NCBI GenBank assembly: GCA_963735955.1
Contig: CAVTND010000016.1
Span: 310,001-374,000 of the forward strand
DNA from: CAVTND01 sp963735955
Lineage (GTDB): Bacteria > Pseudomonadota > Gammaproteobacteria > Burkholderiales > Burkholderiaceae_F
Direction: 5' to 3'
Length of the DNA: 64,000 bases
The position numbers and the translations under genes are program-made. Shown in pieces: positions 55,560-63,998 of this stretch. The first letter of the stretch is position 1. Each line of letters starts with the position of its first letter. Below the pieces are notes generated by a model. It saw only the letters and a list, made by a program, of their open reading frames with translations, did no database searches and had not been told where the DNA came from.

Positions 55560-56970
55560 GGGTAGTAGCGGGGCGTCTCTTGCCGGCGCGCCGCCCTGGC
55601 CGCAACGTCCACCGAGTCCGTCGAGTCGCAGCTTGCCGTTGTCGTCGCGCGGCAGCCGTCCACCAGCAACAAGTGGCGCGGCAGGAAGGCAGCGTCGATG
55701 CGCGCCGCCAGCGCGTCGCGGATCGTCTCGCTCGACAAGCCGGGGCGCGACCACGATCGCCGCGAGACGCTTTGCCCGATCGCGGCGCCGTCGATGAAGA
55801 CGCCATCCTCGACGCCGTCGATGCGCGCAGCACCGCGGTCAGTGCCTGCAGCGACGTGCGCTTGCCGGCGATCTTCACCAGGTCGGTGTCGCGACCGCAC
55901 AGCTCGAAACCGCCTCGCCGTTCAGGACGATCCGATCGCGCAGCGGCAAGCGCGCCACCCACACGCCGCCGTGCAGGTGGCACGACGCCGTCGGGCCCGC
56001 ATCGCCAGGCGCAGGTCGGGGCCAGTGCGCCACACGCTCTGCTCGCGTCGTGCGTCGCGTCGCGATGCAGCCGGCTTCGGTGCTGCCGTAGATTTCGTGC
56101 ACCTGCGCACCCGGTGCCTGCTCGGTCCGTCGTCGCGAGCGGCGACGAGCGGCATCGTCGCCGACATGATCGCGTTGCAGATCCCGGGTGCGGCGCCCGC
56201 TTCGGCGAACACTTCAAGGTGATACGGCGTCGTTACCAGCCACTTCTGCGGCTCATCCATTGCGGCAACACATCGCCAGGTCGTTCGGATAGACGATGCG
56301 CGGCTGCATAGAGCGCGCTGAGCCGCGCAGGGCCTGCATCACCAGCATTTCGAAGCCGAACATGTGCGAGTGGACGACCGTCCCGCCGAGCAGCGGCGCC
56401 GACCACTCATAGCGAGCAGTTCGCCCATCGCTTCAGCGCCGCGCCAGTTGGCGCCATGTCTTCGCGTGCGCCGTCGGCCGTCCGGTGCTGCCGGAGGTGA
56501 AGAACACCGCCGCGGGGTGCGAATCGGCGAGGCGATCGGCGCGACGACTTCCGTTCGGTGCCTTCAGCGCATCGCGCAGTGCAGCGCAGTCGACCCGCGC
56601 ATCGGCAACTCGGTCCGGTTGTCCGGCGTCGGCCGATCGGTGATCAGTCGAATCGGGACCGTCCGGTTGCCGCTACCGTGATTGGGCTCAGGCGGGGGCG
56701 TAGCACGACGGTGCCCGGGCCGCCCAAACCGCCAGCACGGCCCAGAGGAATACGGCGCGGTCTTCGCAGTCCACCAGGATCTTCGCGATCCGGCGGCAGT
56801 CCGAAGTCGTCAGCGAATCGCCGCCGCCTGCAGCGTCCGACCGTACATGTCACGGTCCCGCCAGACGATCGAGCGTCCGTGCGGAGTCCGCCGGACGCAA
56901 CACCGGCTCGGCGCGGGACCGCGCCAGACTCGCAGGGCTTCAGCTCCTCGCGCAGGACGCCGGAGCGATG
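55560..56970 (-). CDS. AMP-ligase / acyl-CoA synthetase-like enzyme (heavily frame-broken)
   Basis: Adenylate-forming ligase, probably activating the aryl starter acid onto the acyl carrier protein. Fragments: 'VWRDRDMYGRTLQAAAIR' and 'AKILVDCEDRAVFLWAVLAVW' (N-terminal), the AMP motif 'FFTSGSTGRPTAHAKTW' near 56500, 'EIYGSTEAGCIATR' near 56090, and 'DLVKIAGKRTSLQALTAVL' near 55860 with the terminal 'DGLGGR' region. All ligase motifs are present in order, but in at least six frames. The true length (about 450 residues) is guessed from the family. Confidence 0.75.
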
Positions 56971-57350
56971 CGCCACTGTCGACGCGACCGGTCCGACCGA
57001 GCGTTCGCCGAACACGTGCCGGCGCACAGCCGTTCGCCGAAGAAAGAGCAGCGCGGCGGCGCCAGCGGCGTTCAGTGGCCGATCGCAGGCGGACAGCACG
57101 GCGTTCCCAGCGGCACGACGGCGACGATGTAGCCGCCGGCGAGCAAGGCGATCGTCCAAGCGCGGTCAGCCACCGCAGGTAGCGCTGCGCGAGTGGCTGC
57201 TCCGCGGTGTCTGGATCTTCGGCCAGCGCGAAGCGCGCGACCAGCGGGGTGGCGCCCGGCAGCAGCGAGCGGACGAACATCCAACTCGCAAGCACCAGAC
57301 CCGCCGGCTCCGACGGCAGCCACGGAGATGCAGCGTCAATCACGTCGACC
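56970..57350 (-). CDS. Small COG4648-like membrane protein (frame-broken)
   Basis: Fragmentary. 'WMFVRSLLPGATPLVARFALAEDPDTAEQPLAQRYLRWLTA', then in another frame 'WTIALLAGGYIVAVVPLGT' and later 'NAAGAAALLFLRRTAVRRHVFGE', follow the layout of the small membrane protein usually found between the acyl carrier protein and the AMP-ligase in aryl-polyene clusters. It has two to three hydrophobic segments. Function unknown. Limits are approximate because frames change near 57290 and 57150. Confidence 0.55.
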
Positions 57351-57620
57351 GCTACTACTTCGGTGCGGTGCCGGCGCACATGCTCGGCGAGCGATCCGAG
57401 CGTACGGAAGATCTTTTCGTTCTCGGGATTGTCGGAACGAAGCTCGAATCCGTAGCGTTTCGACACCAGCGAGCGCGACTTCGAGTATGTCGATCGAATC
57501 GAGTCCCAGCCCTCACCGTAAAGCGGGGTCGCCGTGTTCAGGTCGTCGATGCGCACGTCGGGCAAGTCCGAGTGCATCGATGATCGACTGCGCCAATCTC
57601 GCGTTCGAGTTCATCCATCT
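57350..57620 (-). CDS. Acyl carrier protein (frame-broken)
   Basis: About 88 residues starting 'MDELERE' at 57620. The phosphopantetheine Ser lies in a 'LDSID'-type motif (here broken as 'GWDSIR' by one base near 57500), preceded by 'DVRIDDLNTATPLYGEG' and followed by 'VSKRYGFELRSDNPENEKIFRTLGSLAEHV'. These match the ApeE/ApeF-type carrier proteins. It is the first gene of the minus-strand cluster. Only one carrier protein is visible here, while related clusters often have two. Confidence 0.75.
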
Positions 57621-57678
57621 GCCGCCCTGCAAGTATTGCCCCCACTGGGGCGGTTGCTGCGCCATCCATGGGTGATGG

Positions 57679-58059
57679 CTAGTTCATCAGATTGCGTCGA
57701 ATAGCCTGATCGAGATTCTCCACCCAGCCGTTGTAGTTCTTGTGGATGGTGTCGCCCTGCTGCTCCAGATTCACGCTGTTCTTGTAAAGGATGCTGTATT
57801 TCGTCGCGGTGAACGGTATGTCGACCACGGCCATGTGGGTGCGCAAGTTCAGGGTGCCAACGATCAGACCCGGTTTTTCGACCTTCATCTGCCAGCCGAG
57901 GCCGTTGCCGGCGCGAAGGATCGCGTTTTCAACTGCTCCCAAGGAGTCCTTTTGCGCGGCCGGCACATTGACGGGCGCATCCTTGACGTTGTAGATGGGT
58001 GCTGTACGGCAGCCGACCATCAGCAAAGCCGCAGCGGCCACGGCGGCAAGAATCTTCAT
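57679..58059 (-). CDS. Small lipoprotein
   Basis: 126 residues from ATG 58059. A lipobox ('LLMVGC') follows a short hydrophobic stretch, so the mature protein is lipidated. 'YNVKDAPVNVPAAQKDSLGAVENAILRAGNGLGWQ' and 'TKYSILYKNSVNLEQQGDTIHKNYNGWVENLDQAI' are intact and typical of a widely occurring but unnamed proteobacterial lipoprotein family. It lies 59 bases upstream of the carrier protein gene on the same strand and may head the cluster transcript. The region 58060-58308 between it and the methyltransferase is the likely bidirectional promoter. Confidence 0.85.
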   Translation of the reverse strand: MKILAAVAAAALLMVGCRTAPIYNVKDAPVNVPAAQKDSLGAVENAILRAGNGLGWQMKVEKPGLIVGTLNLRTHMAVVDIPFTATKYSILYKNSVNLEQQGDTIHKNYNGWVENLDQAIRRNLMN

Positions 58060-58308
58060 ATAGCGCACTCTTTCTTTCCCCCTTGAAGACATGCAGATCG
58101 CGACAGGCTATGCGACCGCCTATTCCTGGCGTGTCGAAGCTGACATTTCAATCATGTTGCCTGGCGCAAGATCAGGTTCGATCACGGACAATCTGCAAGG
58201 GCCAAGCCTATCGGATATTACATTGACAAAAGCGTCGCAAAGGGTTGTTTGCATGGGGTAATCTGAACAACCTCGCTGGCTCGCGCGACCTCCACAAGGT
58301 GATGTGAA

Positions 58309-59454
58309 GTGTCTTTCGTCAAGCCCACACTGACCGCAGCCGAAGCCCGATTCGAAGCGCAGCGCATCGCGTTCGCCCCGGTGATCTTCCAGGTCGTCCA
58401 GGTCATGCGGCGCACCGGCCTGCTGCGATCGCTGGTCAGCCCGCGTGACTGGGTCGATCAGGACGAACTCGAACGCGCGACCGGTTTGTCGAGATACGCA
58501 ATCACGGTACTGCTCGAAACGGCCCTGTCTGCCGGAGTCGTCGAACGCGACAGCTCCGGCGTTGACCCGAATACCGAAAAGATCCGCTGGCGCAGCACTA
58601 CAGTTGGCCGTGTCATCGAACGCGACCATTTGGTTCGCATCAACATGGATTTTGTCAACGACGTCTGTTATCGCAGCCTTCCACACCTTGAAGAGGCGCT
58701 GGTCGAAAGCCGACCGGCCGGGCTGCGCGAACTGGGACCGTGGAAGACCTTCTACGAAGGCATGTCGGAAATGCCCGAGCCGGCGCGGACCAGCTGGTTC
58801 AACTATGACCACTTCTATTCCGACAGTGCATTTCCGGCGGCTCTTGAAGTTCTGGCCACACGCGGGGTTGTGCACCTGGCCGACGTTGGCGCCAACACCG
58901 GAAAGTTTGCGATCTCCTTCCTGCAGCGATTTGCCGAGGGCAGGGTGACGCTATGCGACCTCCCGCAACAACTGCATCTGGCTCGGGCGAACCTCGAGCG
59001 GCACGGCTTATTGCACCGCGCGGTGTTCCATCCCTGTGACCTTCTGGACAGTGCGTGCCGGCTGCCCGAGGCAGCGGCGGCTCCGGACGCCTTCTGGATG
59101 AGTCAGTTCGTTTGCTGCTTCTCGGAAGCGCAGGTTCCCAACATCCTGCAGCGCGCTGCTGCGGCCGTGCGCGATGGCGGTTCGATCTTCGTGCTCGACA
59201 CGTTTTGGGACGATCAGCGCCATGACGCTTCTGCGTACTGCCTGATCAACACCTCGCCCTACTTTTCAACCGTGGCCAACGGCAACAGCCGCATGTACCG
59301 TCTCGACGTGTTTGAACAACTCAGCCGTCGGGCCGGGCTCAGGTTTGAGCAGGTCTGGCACGAACTTGGCTGGTGCCACACATTGATCGAACTGCGTTCG
59401 CATGGCGCAATCAATCAAGCATCAAGTCCGCTTCGTCAGACGAATCGGGCTTAG
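58309..59454 (+). CDS. SAM-dependent methyltransferase (O-methyltransferase type)
   Basis: 381 residues starting at GTG 58309 after AAGGTGATG. The N-terminal part is a winged-helix dimerisation domain ('QVVQVMRRTGLLRSLVS', 'QDELERATGLSRYAITVLLETAL'). The Rossmann SAM-binding part shows 'VVHLADVGANTGKFAISFLQRF' and 'TLCDLPQQLHLARANLERHG', and 'FWMSQFVCCFSEAQVPNILQRAAAAVRDGGSIFVLD' for the catalytic core. It is divergent from the pigment cluster, and such methyltransferases modify the aromatic headgroup in related clusters; that role here is inferred from position. Confidence 0.88.
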   Translation: MSFVKPTLTAAEARFEAQRIAFAPVIFQVVQVMRRTGLLRSLVSPRDWVDQDELERATGLSRYAITVLLETALSAGVVERDSSGVDPNTEKIRWRSTTVGRVIERDHLVRINMDFVNDVCYRSLPHLEEALVESRPAGLRELGPWKTFYEGMSEMPEPARTSWFNYDHFYSDSAFPAALEVLATRGVVHLADVGANTGKFAISFLQRFAEGRVTLCDLPQQLHLARANLERHGLLHRAVFHPCDLLDSACRLPEAAAAPDAFWMSQFVCCFSEAQVPNILQRAAAAVRDGGSIFVLDTFWDDQRHDASAYCLINTSPYFSTVANGNSRMYRLDVFEQLSRRAGLRFEQVWHELGWCHTLIELRSHGAINQASSPLRQTNRA

Positions 59455-59598
59455 TCCCATTGGGTCGAATCTCCGGACCCGCTTTTCCCAGTCCCGCGGC
59501 GTTCTCTCACTCGATCGCTCAGCTCTGTCTTCCCCCACGTCTTGCGCTGCCGTGGCGGAAATGGCAGCGCACCGTGTCGCCGACAAAGGAGCTGAGAG

Positions 59599-60378
59599 TC
59601 AAGACGCCGGTGACGGGGCCGAAGCAGCGCGTGGTCGCGTTATCGCATGCCACACCAGCGCAAGCGCCACCAGTACCCAGACGATGACCGGGCCGCTCGG
59701 CAGATCGAGCGCCGTCGACACGATGAGTCCGATTGCGTACCCCGCGATTCCGAGTAACCACGCGGCGGGCAGGCGTCGTCGCATCATGTGGCGCGTCGCA
59801 AGCGGCGGAACGATCAGCGTCGCGAACACGAGGTAGAGCCCGACCAGTTGCACCGACACCGTGACCGCGACCGCGAACAGTGTGTAGAAACCAACGTGGC
59901 CGAGGCGAACTCGGGCGCCAAACCACAGCGCGAGAATCGCGGCGTACACAGCCGCTGCCCAGGCGAGACGCGACGGTTGTGCCCACAGAATCTGCCCGAC
60001 GAGCAGATCGCGCAGGTGCTCGCTGCCATGCACGTTGCTGGCGAGCAGCAGCACGCTGCCGGTCGCTCCCAGCACGAACGTGACGCCGATCACGGCCTCC
60101 TGGACCTCGGGCCAGATGCGTTCGGTCCAGGTGAGCAGCAGCGCCCCGGCGAGCGCCGCCGCCAGTGCGGCGACCTGAACCGCGATGCCCGCCGGCTCGA
60201 ACCCGAGCTGGTCCGCGAGCAGCACGCCACAGCCCGCAATCTGCGCGATCGCGAGATCGATGAACACGATGCCGCGGGCCAGCACCTGTGTGCCGAGCGG
60301 CACATGCGTCGCGGTGACGAGAACGCCGGCGATAAACGCCGGCAAAAGAATCGAAAACTCGGTTGCGGAGAAATTCAC
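59599..60378 (-). CDS. znuB: Metal ABC transporter permease (ZnuB type)
   Basis: 259-residue inner-membrane protein with eight or so hydrophobic helices. Starts at GTG 60376-60378, overlapping the ZnuA stop (GTGA). Typical features are 'LARGIVFIDLAIAQIAGCGVLLADQLG' and 'LVGLYLVFATLIVPPLATRHM', the second being the family's conserved cytoplasmic-loop region. It imports zinc or manganese. No ATPase gene follows: the next gene is a convergent methyltransferase. Confidence 0.92.
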   Translation of the reverse strand: MNFSATEFSILLPAFIAGVLVTATHVPLGTQVLARGIVFIDLAIAQIAGCGVLLADQLGFEPAGIAVQVAALAAALAGALLLTWTERIWPEVQEAVIGVTFVLGATGSVLLLASNVHGSEHLRDLLVGQILWAQPSRLAWAAAVYAAILALWFGARVRLGHVGFYTLFAVAVTVSVQLVGLYLVFATLIVPPLATRHMMRRRLPAAWLLGIAGYAIGLIVSTALDLPSGPVIVWVLVALALVWHAITRPRAASAPSPAS

Positions 60379-61280
60379 TGCGCCCCCTTGAGCAGACGCG
60401 CGATCGTGTCGTCGTACAGGGCGTAGAGATCCTTCGCAGCATCGTCGCCGCCGACAGTGAACGGCAGCATCACCGCGTTAATCTTCGCCCGCTCGGCGAT
60501 CCATTGCGATGCGCGGTCGCTCTGGTAGGCGGCGCGGATCACCATCTTGACCGGTTGCCGCTGCAAGGTCGCAAGAACGTCTGTCAGATGTGCGGTGGTC
60601 GGTTCTATGCCCGGCTTGGGTTCGAGCGCCGCGACCTGGTTGAGGCCGAGCCAGACTTCGAGATAAGTGAATGCCTTGTGCTGGACCAGGATCGGCGTAC
60701 CACGCAGCGGCGCTGCCTGCTTTTCCCAGGCGGCGATGGCGGCGCTCCAGCGCTCGGCGAACGCCTTGTAACGCGCCTGGTAGTAAGTGGCATTGTCGGG
60801 GTCGAGCTCCGCGAGTTTCGCCGCCAGCGGCCCGGCCACGCGAGCGATATTGCGCGGATCGGTCTGAATGTGCGGATTGCCTCCCGGATGCACATCACCT
60901 TCAGCGCGATCGAGGCGCGTTGGTTTTTCGAGCAGAGTTACATAGCGTGCGGCCTCGAAGTAACCGGGCTTGCCCGGCTGGATCTTCGGATTGGCTGCTT
61001 GCTGAATGACGAGCGGCAACCAGCCGATCTCGAGCTCGGCTCCGGTGGCGACGACCAGGTCAGCACTGCGGGCGCGGGCGATCAGGCTCGGCTTCGCTTC
61101 GACGTGATGCGCATCCTGCAGGGCATTGGTGGCGATATAGATCTTCACCTTGTCGCCACCAAGCTCCTCGGTCAGAGCGCCCCATTCGGGCATCGTCGCA
61201 AAAACGTTGAGCGCTGCCAGTGCCGGTGCCGCGAGCACGGCCAGCACGGTCGTCGCAAGAACCTTCACATAGGAAATCAT
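60375..61280 (-). CDS. znuA: Zinc/manganese-binding periplasmic protein (ZnuA type)
   Basis: 301 residues from ATG 61280 with GAGG upstream; signal peptide ending 'APALA-ALNVFA'. Cluster A-I solute-binding protein. Probable metal ligands are the histidines in 'QDAHHVEAKPS', 'GNPHIQTDP' and 'VQHKAFTYLE' plus a C-terminal acidic residue. There is no His-rich loop as in some ZnuA. Preceded by a porin by only 11 bases, and followed by ZnuB. Zinc preference is inferred from operon content. Confidence 0.9.
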   Translation of the reverse strand: MISYVKVLATTVLAVLAAPALAALNVFATMPEWGALTEELGGDKVKIYIATNALQDAHHVEAKPSLIARARSADLVVATGAELEIGWLPLVIQQAANPKIQPGKPGYFEAARYVTLLEKPTRLDRAEGDVHPGGNPHIQTDPRNIARVAGPLAAKLAELDPDNATYYQARYKAFAERWSAAIAAWEKQAAPLRGTPILVQHKAFTYLEVWLGLNQVAALEPKPGIEPTTAHLTDVLATLQRQPVKMVIRAAYQSDRASQWIAERAKINAVMLPFTVGGDDAAKDLYALYDDTIARLLKGAQ

Positions 61281-61291
61281 TCGAGGCCTCA

Positions 61292-62701
61292 TCAGAATTT
61301 GTGGGCGCCATGTGCGCCCAGCGTCAGGATGTATTGAACAAACAACTGGTTGTCGGTCAGATTGGGTTGGATCTTGCTTTGCTGCCACTGCAACCGGAAT
61401 CGGCTGAATTCCGAAGGCGTGTAGTCGAACATCACCGAATAGCGCTGCGGATTGAACGATTCCGGCGCGAGGTACAGGCCGTTGGCCCCATAGTCGACGG
61501 TGCCGGTGGAGAGGCGGTCGTAGCGGGCACCGACGCGCCAGGCCGGCAGGAACTTGTAGACGCCGTCGAGATACCAGCCGCTTTGACGCGACGAGTAGCT
61601 CGCCGTGCTCGTTAGCCCGAACGCGCCGTCGCTGTCATAAGTGAGGTCGCCCGTTTCCTTGCGCCAGAAATACTCGCCCTGAAGCTTGAAGGCGGTGTTC
61701 ATCGCGTTACCGTTGGGCGCCCATTTCCAGACGAAGTCCGCGATCGTGAGCTGGCTCCTGCCAGAAAAACTCTGCTGCACCGAGTTGCCGAAGATGTCTG
61801 TCTGCGTGTACTGGCGATCGTCCGGACGAAGTTGCAGATACGACAGCCCCGCACGCCATTCATTGCTCGGGCCGAGCTCGCCGCCGGCGTGCGCGTACAC
61901 GGCGCCGCTGCCAATACCGTTCTTGTTGCGGTCGGTGCCGGGGAAGCTCGAACCGTCGCCGATCTCGCCACCGAACTCGAGAAATATCTCGGTCGGCGCC
62001 ACCCATTTGACCTGCAGGCCGTCGCTCCTGAACTGGCCGCCGAGAAACGCCTGATACGGCAGCGGGGCGTCGTAGAAATCCCAGACGTGCTGGTGCTGGT
62101 CGTTGAGGTAGCCGATGCTCGACAGGAAGCGGCCGATCTTGGGCACGAAGCCGTACGGCAAGGACGTGAACATGCCATAGGCTTCCTCGACTTCGACCGA
62201 GTTGTCCGGCGCGAGCGAAAAGATCAGGTTGCCGTAGATCTTGTCGTCGACATTGGCCGAGAGCCCCAACTCCGATTCAGCGATGCTGAATCCCCGCTTG
62301 GCGGGGGCGATATCGCCGCTCGGAACGAATCCGGCAATCGCGTATCTGTTCGGGTCCTGTGACAGATTCGCGTAGACACCTTGCAGGACCGCCGAGATCG
62401 CGGGGTTGAATGCGCTGGCCGATGTACCAGGTGATACGGGTGTTGCAGGTGATGGGGCCGGCGCGGTCGCAACCGTTGCTGCGGGCGGCGCAGCGGCCTC
62501 GGCTGTTCGAGCGCTCGCTGACTTTGCTTCGGCTTCCTTAAGTCGTTGTTCGAGCGCCTGGATCCGCGCTTCGTACGATTCCTTGAGCTGCTGGATCTGC
62601 GCCCGGATTTCGGCGAGATCGGCGTCAGTCGCCGCCAGTGCATTGCACGGCAGCAAGCCGGCAAGCGCGAACGCTCCGGCTAATCCGATGGATCGAGACA
62701 C
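61292..62701 (-). CDS. Outer-membrane porin-like protein with coiled-coil N-terminus
   Basis: 469 residues. GTG 62701 after AAAGGAG gives a signal peptide (LAGAFALAGLLPCNALA-A), then a coiled coil 'IRAQIQQLKESYEARIQALEQRLKEAEAK', an Ala/Pro linker and a beta-barrel domain ('ISAVLQGVYANLSQDPNRYAIAGF', ending 'YILTLGAHGAHKF'). The pattern matches porins that accompany zinc-uptake operons of Beta- and Gammaproteobacteria. It would let metal or small solutes across the outer membrane. The tail has the aromatic-terminal strand needed for assembly. Confidence 0.88.
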   Translation of the reverse strand: MSRSIGLAGAFALAGLLPCNALAATDADLAEIRAQIQQLKESYEARIQALEQRLKEAEAKSASARTAEAAAPPAATVATAPAPSPATPVSPGTSASAFNPAISAVLQGVYANLSQDPNRYAIAGFVPSGDIAPAKRGFSIAESELGLSANVDDKIYGNLIFSLAPDNSVEVEEAYGMFTSLPYGFVPKIGRFLSSIGYLNDQHQHVWDFYDAPLPYQAFLGGQFRSDGLQVKWVAPTEIFLEFGGEIGDGSSFPGTDRNKNGIGSGAVYAHAGGELGPSNEWRAGLSYLQLRPDDRQYTQTDIFGNSVQQSFSGRSQLTIADFVWKWAPNGNAMNTAFKLQGEYFWRKETGDLTYDSDGAFGLTSTASYSSRQSGWYLDGVYKFLPAWRVGARYDRLSTGTVDYGANGLYLAPESFNPQRYSVMFDYTPSEFSRFRLQWQQSKIQPNLTDNQLFVQYILTLGAHGAHKF

Positions 62702-62743
62702 GATGGCACTCCTTTCGTGAGCGTGGGACTGCTGCGCCGCCAA

Positions 62744-63091
62744 TCAGGCGGTGCGCCGATGACACGTCAGGAAAGCGAGGGCGGGGCGCGACTGTGATGT
62801 GAAGTACGTCGAGCGAGAATCGGCGCGACATACGCCGACAGGATGGCGAGGTACACCTCGGAGGCAGGGAAAGATGACAGGCGCGCCGGAGGCAAGCGCC
62901 GAAGATCCTCCCGCCAGCAGTGCACACTCGAGGCAGGCGACGCCTGTCTCTGGACTGGAGAACTGCTGCTCTTCCGGCGCCGGCTTGAAATGGGTCAGCG
63001 CATGCCGCAGCGACTCCTGCTGCATGCCAAGGAGCAGCAGTGCGAAACCCAGTACAAGAAAACCGCGGCTACAACGCGACAGCGCGACCAA
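62744..63091 (-). CDS. DUF2946-like small membrane protein
   Basis: 115 residues from ATG 63091. One N-terminal hydrophobic segment ('FLVLGFALLLLGMQQ'), then 'HALTHFKPAPEEQQFSSPETGVACLECALLAGG', a Cys-x2-Cys pair, and the C-terminal 'SRPALAFL'. The layout matches DUF2946-type proteins often found at the start of metal-uptake operons. It may sense or hold metal, but no function is known. It lies 42 bases upstream of the porin and is the first gene of the operon. Confidence 0.65.
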   Translation of the reverse strand: MVALSRCSRGFLVLGFALLLLGMQQESLRHALTHFKPAPEEQQFSSPETGVACLECALLAGGSSALASGAPVIFPCLRGVPRHPVGVCRADSRSTYFTSQSRPALAFLTCHRRTA

Positions 63092-63374
63092 CTCGGCGCT
63101 CCTTGTCTTCAGTGCGTTACGAGTGTAGCTTGTCGCGCATGCGATGCACCTGCGGGTGGCCCAATAACATTGGAAGCCCCGACCGCTCGGCGTGTTTGCC
63201 CTTTAGACCAAGTTCTCGGTTTCGGGCTTCTCGGCCGGATCACCCCGGCGTCGTCCAGAAATATTTACACCATCTTGATGCGCTCGTCCCTAGATTGGTG
63301 TCAGTCCAGCAACGCGCCAATGCGACGCCCTTCCAGGGCAATTGGGTGCGCTGCGCTGGTACCTGAGGAGGCAA

Positions 63375-63677
63375 ATGCAAGCTGAACGCTCGATCACGCC
63401 TTGGACGCTTCGCGCCAGACGCAGTCAAACGCAAGCGCGGGCGCGTTTTTCCGTGACCGTCGCGCAGCGGGACGCTGAGCCGCTGCGGCGCGCCCTGTTC
63501 GACAAGCTCAACTGCCGCATCGAACGGCTGGTCATGGCACCGGGCGTCGAACCCGGTACGCGTGAACCGGTCGCCGCGCTGCACATCGTGCTTGACCGCG
63601 ATGCGGTCGACGAAGCGCTTCACATCGTGATGTCGACCGCAACCAGCGCGCAGTTGGGACGCGTGCGGCATCACTAG
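63375..63677 (+). CDS. Small ACT-like protein
   Basis: 100 residues from ATG 63375 with a strong GAGGAG site. The arrangement 'ARFSVTVAQRDAEPLRRALFDKLNCRIERLVMAPG' followed by 'AALHIVLDRDAVDEALHIVM' follows the beta-alpha-beta-beta-alpha-beta order of ACT domains, as in the small subunit of acetolactate synthase. No such operon partner is here, and the similarity is weak. It could be an unrelated small protein. It ends at TAG 63675-63677. Confidence 0.6.
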   Translation: MQAERSITPWTLRARRSQTQARARFSVTVAQRDAEPLRRALFDKLNCRIERLVMAPGVEPGTREPVAALHIVLDRDAVDEALHIVMSTATSAQLGRVRHH

Positions 63678-63764
63678 CCTCAGTCATCACGGATTCTCGA
63701 GGGTTCGCTGCGTTGCAGGACGAGTACGAGTTCCTGATGCGGCTCTGGCGAAATCGCAGCCACC

Positions 63765-63998
63765 TCAAGACCTGACGCCCCGGGAGCCTTCCTCGGGCAT
63801 TTGAACCTGGCAGAGGTGGGTCGGGGCGCGGCCAAGATCGCGAATTCGTTCCTCGAGTTCAAACAGGTTTTGCGACGTAGCGAGATACGCCTCGACATCG
63901 CGCTGCCGTGGCTGCTTCCAAAGCCAATCCTCAAAACGGTTGACCAGACCGCGCAGTGGCGTGGCGAAGACGTTCAACGGTGTGGAATCGTCTTGCAT
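63765..63998 (-). CDS. DUF3563 family protein
   Basis: 77 residues from ATG 63998. The segment 'LVNRFEDWLWKQPRQRDVEAYLATSQNLFELEERIRDLGR' is a clear DUF3563 signature, seen almost only in Burkholderiales and related Betaproteobacteria. The C-terminal extension 'LCQVQMPEEGSRGVRS' is unusual. Function unknown. The gene is complete within the window and close to its right edge. Confidence 0.88.
   Translation of the reverse strand: MQDDSTPLNVFATPLRGLVNRFEDWLWKQPRQRDVEAYLATSQNLFELEERIRDLGRAPTHLCQVQMPEEGSRGVRS

Noticed and set aside
63092..63374. A Zur operator upstream of the zinc operon
   Set aside because: Only a half site (AATAAC near 63165) is present and no palindrome of the known consensus. 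The region was left unannotated.
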